From: Ruminococcus sp. UBA4240
GTDB taxonomy: Bacteria; Bacillota; Clostridia; Oscillospirales; Ruminococcaceae
Assembly: GCA_002395525.1 (NCBI GenBank)
Contig: DGXE01000003.1
Coordinates: 1 to 36,078 of the forward strand
DNA length: 36,078 nucleotides
Direction: 5' to 3'
Shown: positions 32,491 to 36,078 of the stretch, in pieces
Layout of the letters: every line of letters begins with the position of its first letter
How positions within the stretch are numbered: the stretch's first letter is position 1
Notes under the pieces: generated by a model
Seen by the model: the letters and a program-made list of their open reading frames with translations, nothing else
The model's database searches: none
Told to the model about the DNA's origin: nothing
Program-made: the position numbers and the translations under genes

Positions 32491-32674
32491 CCGTGTCCTC
32501 CGCAAATTTTACGCTGAGCATCTGCTCCTTTGCGCTTTCAAGAAGACGGGTGCAGCCCGCCAGCTCCTCCAGTCCCTCCTTGTAGAGCTTTACTGCCTCA
32601 TCAAGGGGCACATCCGCATTCTGGAGCCTTTCGGTGATGGCGGATATCTTTTCAAGGGATGATTCAAAGGTCAT
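32477..32674 (-). CDS. xseB: Exodeoxyribonuclease VII small subunit
   Basis: A 65-residue helical protein of normal family length (FESSLEKISAITERLQ, LDEAVKLYKEGLEEL). It binds XseA to form the ATP-independent nuclease that degrades single-stranded DNA from both ends. Its ATG overlaps the xseA stop as ATGA, and its end overlaps ispA. Confidence 0.95.
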   Translation of the reverse strand: MTFESSLEKISAITERLQNADVPLDEAVKLYKEGLEELAGCTRLLESAKEQMLSVKFAEDTDEDS

Positions 32675-33864
32675 TTGCCTGTCCTTTCTATTACAGCATC
32701 GGCATAGCCGTCAGAGAGCATGATCCGTACATTGTCCCCCTCGTGCAGCTGTTCCGTGCTTTTTACCAGTGCTTCCCCCCTGTATACAAGGGAATAGCCT
32801 GAGCTCATTATCTTCATGGGGTTTAGCAGTTCAAGGCGCATCGCCGCAGCAGCCACCCTGTTCTCACATATGCGTATGTACTGCTGCATCGCACTCTCCA
32901 GCCGTTCTTTCATAAGGCTGATGCTGCCCTGGACGGCTCTAAGCTTTGCCTCCGGGCGCAGCTTTTCAAGGGTGTCTGCATAACGGCGCAGAGCCTCACG
33001 CTTTCTTTGCAGAAGGACTGCCGCAGCACCGTCAAGGGCAAGCCCCATATTTCTCAGATTCTCCTTTATGTGCTCCATATCAGGCACAGCAAGCTCTGCC
33101 GCCGCAGAGGGAGTGGGAGCCCGCAGATCCGCCACATAGTCTATTATGGTGGTGTCCGTCTCGTGGCCTACTGCAGAGATAAGGGGTGTGACAAGGCCTG
33201 CCGCCGTGCGTGCCACCTTTTCACTGTTGAATGCCATCAGATCCTCGTAGGAGCCGCCTCCACGCCCGCATATCAGCACATCGCAGCCATATAGATCCGC
33301 CTGCAAAAGGGCTTCGCATATGGAATCGGGAGCGTATTCTCCCTGTACCAGACAGCCGAACACCGTTACCTCCACAAGGGGGCACCGCCTGCCGATGATA
33401 TTGAGTATATCCTGCAATGCTGCCCCTGTCTTTGAGGTGATGACACCTATCCTTGCCGGGAAATCGGGTATGGGCTTTTTAAGGGCTGCATCAAAGAGCC
33501 CCTCCTCCGCAAGCCTTGCCTTTAGCTGTTCTGTGGCAAGGTAGGCGGCACCGATGCCGTCGGGCTGTATATCCGTCACATAGACCTGATATTGACCGCT
33601 TGCCTCGTAGACCTGCACGCTGCCCATGACTATGACGGACATCCCGTTTTCGGGCTCAAAGGCAAGCCTGGAGGAGAAGTTTCTGAACATGACCGCCTTT
33701 ATCTGTGTCTGCTCGTCCTTCAGGGTAAAGTAAAAATGGCCGGAACGGTGATGGACAAAGCCGGATATCTCGCCCTTGATCATCAGTCCCGAAAGCACCT
33801 GATCCTCCTTCAGACGGAAGGAGATGTATCTGTTTATCTGTGTTACTGTATATATACTGTTCAT
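32671..33864 (-). CDS. xseA: Exodeoxyribonuclease VII large subunit
   Basis: A 397-residue catalytic subunit. An N-terminal OB fold (VTQINRYISFRLK, IKGEISGFVHHRSGHFYFTLKD) is followed by the nuclease core with PARIGVITSKTGAALQDIL, ILICGRGGGSYEDLMAFNSE-like residues (LICGRGGGS) and SAVGHETDTTIIDYVADLRAPTPS in the region of residues about 220-255, then a long coiled coil. The length is typical. There is no ribosome binding site; ATG 33864 lies one base after the previous stop, indicating coupled translation. Confidence 0.95.
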   Translation of the reverse strand: MNSIYTVTQINRYISFRLKEDQVLSGLMIKGEISGFVHHRSGHFYFTLKDEQTQIKAVMFRNFSSRLAFEPENGMSVIVMGSVQVYEASGQYQVYVTDIQPDGIGAAYLATEQLKARLAEEGLFDAALKKPIPDFPARIGVITSKTGAALQDILNIIGRRCPLVEVTVFGCLVQGEYAPDSICEALLQADLYGCDVLICGRGGGSYEDLMAFNSEKVARTAAGLVTPLISAVGHETDTTIIDYVADLRAPTPSAAAELAVPDMEHIKENLRNMGLALDGAAAVLLQRKREALRRYADTLEKLRPEAKLRAVQGSISLMKERLESAMQQYIRICENRVAAAAMRLELLNPMKIMSSGYSLVYRGEALVKSTEQLHEGDNVRIMLSDGYADAVIERTGK

Positions 33865-33865
33865 A

Positions 33866-34816
33866 TCATTGATCGCGGGCCTGTTGCCGCCTTTGTGACA
33901 TCAGATATGCGAAAACGGCTATGCCTGCTGCGTTGTCCCGTGAAAACTGAGGCTCGCTGAAATACACATTGTCAAGGCCTTGCGCCAGTCTCTGCTGTAT
34001 CAGCTTGTCTGACATTACCCCCCCTGCATATATCACGGGAAGAGAGCCGTACTCGTCCAGTGCGTGCCGTGTCATTGACAGTACGGTGCGGTACACCGCA
34101 TCAAGGGTGTAGTAGGCTATCTCTTCACGGGGATGCCCCTCACGGAGAAGCTGCTGCACCTTGTTCTCAAAGCCGGAAAGACAGCAATTCCCGCCCTTCA
34201 TCACAGGCTGCGCCTTTATCTTCCCCTCATATGACACAGCCAGCTTTTCAAGGGCTATGCCGCAGGGAAAGTCAAGCCCCAGCATGAGCCCCGTGCGGTC
34301 GATGAGCTGCCCCGCCTTCAGATCCAGTGAGGTGCCTATCTCCCTTACCTCAAGGATATCATCCCTGTGGGGGGTGCAGTAAAGGCAGTCTGTGGTGCCG
34401 CCGCTCACATGAAAGGCGATGAAAGGCTCATCTGTCATATCGAGCCGTTTGGCACTGTACAGCGCCGCTAAGATATGCCCTATCTGGTGGGATGTGTGAT
34501 AGCAGGGGATGCCGTGGGTCATGGCTATCATTTCCGCCGCACCCTGTCCGCAGAGAAAGCAGGGCATATAGGAGCCCTTGACATTTCTCGGACGCACAGA
34601 TGCCGCCACTGCCCTGAGAGAGGAGGGGAATTCAAGCCCCTTAAAGACCTCCGGCAGCTGCCTTGTGTGGTGGAATACCGCATCGCTCTGGCGCACACCT
34701 GCCTCCCCCTGCTTTACAGGGAGCAGCATGGATGAGTTGACTGCCCTTTCTCCGTCATAGAGGGCGGCGGAGGTGGTGTAGTTGCTGGTGTCCAGCCCCA
34801 GAAAGTCAAGGCTCAT
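33866..34816 (-). CDS. TsaD/Kae1-like paralogue (peptidase M22 family name)
   Basis: A 316-residue ASKHA-fold protein. LGLDTSNYTTSAALYD is the first phosphate motif, YHTSHQIGHILAAL the metal-binding His pair in the place of TsaD's HxxGH region, FHVSGGTTDCLY the second nucleotide motif and IYAGGVMSD the adenosine part. It is shorter and more divergent than the housekeeping TsaD that makes t6A in tRNA. A similar gene between nusB and xseA occurs in other Clostridia as far as I recall. The function of this paralogue is unknown; the old name sialoglycoprotease is misleading. ATG 34816 follows GAGGG and overlaps nusB by 11 bases. Confidence 0.82.
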   Translation of the reverse strand: MSLDFLGLDTSNYTTSAALYDGERAVNSSMLLPVKQGEAGVRQSDAVFHHTRQLPEVFKGLEFPSSLRAVAASVRPRNVKGSYMPCFLCGQGAAEMIAMTHGIPCYHTSHQIGHILAALYSAKRLDMTDEPFIAFHVSGGTTDCLYCTPHRDDILEVREIGTSLDLKAGQLIDRTGLMLGLDFPCGIALEKLAVSYEGKIKAQPVMKGGNCCLSGFENKVQQLLREGHPREEIAYYTLDAVYRTVLSMTRHALDEYGSLPVIYAGGVMSDKLIQQRLAQGLDNVYFSEPQFSRDNAAGIAVFAYLMSQRRQQARDQ

Positions 34817-35246
34817 CGGTGCCCTCGCTGCTGTTTGCCTCATCGGGGGGCAAGGTGCGGGAATATGCGCCCAGCACGCCGTTCACAAAGCGTGTGTCTG
34901 TTTCAAGGGAATATATCTGTGATATGCGTACAGCCTCGCTTATTGCCACATTTGCGGGTGTCATGCTGCTGGTTATCTCATATATGGCGATGCGCAGCAC
35001 AGCAAGGCTCACCTTGCCTATTCTGGAAACGCTCCGTGAGGTGCTGAAGCGGCTGATTATCTCATCAAGCTCCTCAGTGTGCTCGCAGACGCCCTTGAAC
35101 AGCTTCTCCGAATCCTCGTTGAACAGGTATTCATCCGCATCCCTTGCAGTCTCGATGATCTCATCACAGCTGTCCGGGCTGAAGAATTTCTCGAACACCA
35201 GCATAAAGGCTGCTTCACGCATATTGCTCTGGCTCAATTTTTCCAT
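34806..35246 (-). CDS. nusB: Transcription antitermination factor NusB
   Basis: A 146-residue all-helical RNA-binding protein (MREAAFMLVFEKFF at the start, ILRIAIYEI-like VLRIAIYEITSSMTPANVAISEA later, FVNGVLGAYSR near the end) that joins NusE/S10 on boxA of rRNA leaders. ATG 35246 has CAGGAG 8 bases upstream; the in-frame start at 35270 is less likely as it would leave almost no leader. First gene of the long - strand operon. Confidence 0.94.
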   Translation of the reverse strand: MEKLSQSNMREAAFMLVFEKFFSPDSCDEIIETARDADEYLFNEDSEKLFKGVCEHTEELDEIISRFSTSRSVSRIGKVSLAVLRIAIYEITSSMTPANVAISEAVRISQIYSLETDTRFVNGVLGAYSRTLPPDEANSSEGTDEP

Positions 35247-35279
35247 AGTGGTTACTCCTGACATAAACATTCATAGTCC

Positions 35280-35308
35280 ATTATACCACATATCTTTTGC
35301 ATTTACAA
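35280..35308 (-). promoter_or_regulatory. Sigma-A promoter of the nusB-argR operon
   Basis: On the - strand TTGTAA (35308-35303), a 17-bp spacer and perfect TATAAT (35285-35280). The predicted start near 35273 leaves a leader of about 27 bases before ATG 35246. Confidence 0.8.
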
Positions 35309-35351
35309 GGGTTTTTGAAAAATTTGGGCGGGTATGTCTGAGGGCGATATA

Positions 35352-35514
35352 GTGTGCAAAACGAGAGCGCTCCCGGCAGTTTAATGCTGCTTGCTTCGTA
35401 TCACGAAGTACAGGCTTTCTGCATACAGTCAAGGGGCGATCTGACCAGACATCATCCGGTCAGATCCTCTTTTATATTGGTATTATATCTATATAGATTT
35501 GATAGTCATGTCAA
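35352..35514 (-). ncRNA. Candidate structured RNA between nusB and the tRNA cluster
   Basis: The gap of nearly 500 bases between nusB and the tRNAs has no credible protein. On the - strand a perfect -35 TTGACA (35514-35509) is followed by -10-like sequence near 35491-35482. Downstream come three hairpins: GATCTGACC with GGTCAGATC (35438-35446/35458-35466), CTTCGT with ACGAAG around 3 bases (35394-35399/35403-35408) and GCAG with CTGC (35376-35390), then CGGGA/TCTCG and TTTT near 35358-35375, which could be a weak terminator. I do not recognise an RNA family. The best -10 match is 21 bp from the -35, which weakens the promoter. Confidence 0.3.
35487..35498. repeat. Perfect 12-bp palindrome
   Basis: ATCTATATAGAT lies between the possible -35 and -10 elements of the candidate RNA described at 35352-35514. 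It could be an operator or an accidental AT-rich palindrome. Confidence 0.3.
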
Positions 35515-35638
35515 GGCGCTTTTTGCTCACAAACCGCATAGAACTTAGTTTTTCCCTGTGGTTATGGCTGATTTTCCGTTAAGGTACGAGTACCCTTTCA
35601 GCAGAAGAACGACCACACCAAAGAGGCGTGATCGCTAA

Positions 35639-35669
35639 TATAACACATCTGTGTTATAAAGTGTGTTAT
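35639..35669. repeat. TATAACAC inverted repeat plus a third half-site
   Basis: TATAACAC (35639-35646), ATCT, GTGTTATA (35651-35658) form a perfect 8-bp inverted repeat. GTGTTAT recurs at 35663-35669, 12 bases after its first copy. This spacing is close to one helical turn and suggests a protein-binding site or alternative hairpins; no gene start is adjacent. Confidence 0.4.
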
Positions 35670-35681
35670 TTTTCACGTACG

Positions 35682-35732
35682 GAAAAAACAAAAACCCCTT
35701 GCAAACGGCGGTATATAGCCATTTGCAAGGGG
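35682..35732 (-). terminator. Terminator of the tRNA cluster
   Basis: On the - strand CCCCTTGCAAA pairs perfectly with TTTGCAAGGGG (35732-35722 with 35705-35695), followed by TTTTTGTTTTTTC. It lies 9 bases beyond the last tRNA. Confidence 0.85.
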
Positions 35733-35740
35733 TCATCATT

Positions 35741-35830
35741 TGGCGCAGAAAGAGGGATTTGAACCCTCGCGCCGGTTTCCCGACCTACTCCCTTAGCAGG
35801 GGAGCCCCTTCACCACTTGGGTATTTCTGC
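35741..35830 (-). tRNA. tRNA-Ser (GCT)
   Basis: A 90-base class II tRNA with encoded CCA. Acceptor GCAGAAA pairs with TTTCTGC, the T arm is GAGGGTTCAAATCCCTC, a long variable arm is present, and the anticodon loop CTGCTAA between CCC and GGG gives GCT (serine AGC/AGU codons). Confidence 0.95.
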
Positions 35831-35853
35831 ATGGTGAACTGATACGATATTGA

Positions 35854-35942
<89 letters not shown>

Positions 35943-35988
35943 AAACAGAAAGCCCTGAAGGCGTGGAGCCTGAGGCTATTCGGAAATA

Positions 35989-36010
35989 GCTGCACAGTTT
36001 CCTGTGCAGC
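35989..36010 (-). other. GAAA-tetraloop hairpin in the tRNA spacer
   Basis: On the - strand GCTGCACAG, GAAA, CTGTGCAGC form a perfect 9-bp stem with a GNRA loop between tRNA-His and tRNA-Ser(TGA). No T-run follows, so it is probably a processing or stability element in the tRNA precursor. Confidence 0.45.
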
Positions 36011-36021
36011 ATCCGTTTACA

Positions 36022-36078
36022 TGGGGTGGGTAATCGGATTCGAACCGATGATCTTCAGTGCCACAAACTGACGCGTTA
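36022..36078 (-). tRNA. tRNA-His (GTG), 3' part only
   Basis: The 3' 57 bases of a tRNA, cut by the window end. The anticodon arm CAGT-TTGTGGC-ACTG shows GTG, the T arm is ATCGGTTCGAATCCGAT, and the end ACCCACCCCA (discriminator C, encoded CCA) is typical of tRNA-His. The 5' part lies outside the window. Confidence 0.9.

Overview
The window looks like chromosomal DNA of an anaerobic Firmicute close to Ruminococcus (Oscillospiraceae). The reasons are a clostridial housekeeping operon order (nusB, xseA, xseB, ispA, dxs, tlyA, nadK, argR), a ymdB-spoVS pair, an NfnAB electron-bifurcating transhydrogenase, a YesM/YesN-type two-component pair, a secreted GH43 glycosidase, strong AGGAGG-type ribosome binding sites and frequent TTG/GTG starts. 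The genus is inferred; no 16S gene is present.

Left part (1-9.4 kb, mostly + strand): the 3' end of ilvC with its terminator; a probable 6S RNA with a near-consensus promoter; a YfcE-type phosphoesterase; a long imperfect hairpin; a sensor kinase/AraC-type regulator pair; nfnA-nfnB; an AT-richer island with a short gene fragment and an unrecognised secreted protein; and an RluA-type pseudouridine synthase. Two - strand genes, ymdB and spoVS, lie at 9.4-10.5 kb and converge on the RluA gene.

Middle part (10.7-22.5 kb, + strand): a three-gene cluster of a VTC-type polyphosphate polymerase domain protein, a DUF4956 membrane protein and a large beta-helix lipoprotein of the Cthe_2159 type. This is the best candidate here for a poorly described system. 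It is followed by a lone type IV prepilin-like gene with a hairpin in its leader, then a run of closely spaced genes: a CPBP-fold membrane protein that seems to lack its protease residues, a TadA-GNAT fusion, a small unknown protein, a divergent GyrB/ParE-type topoisomerase subunit without its A subunit, PheA, a soluble PocR-domain chemoreceptor-like protein and a ComEA-like helix-hairpin-helix protein. The run ends at a bidirectional terminator.

Right part (22.5-36 kb, - strand): one long operon starts at a good promoter before nusB and runs nusB, a TsaD paralogue, xseA, xseB, ispA, a DUF212 membrane protein, dxs, tlyA, nadK and argR, mostly with overlaps or gaps of a few bases. Where recN often follows argR in Clostridia, this genome has a large unknown lipoprotein, a membrane-anchored GH43 enzyme and a small zinc-ribbon membrane protein. 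At the far right is a - strand tRNA cluster (His, Ser-TGA, Ser-GCT) with its terminator, separated from nusB by a structured, gene-free interval.
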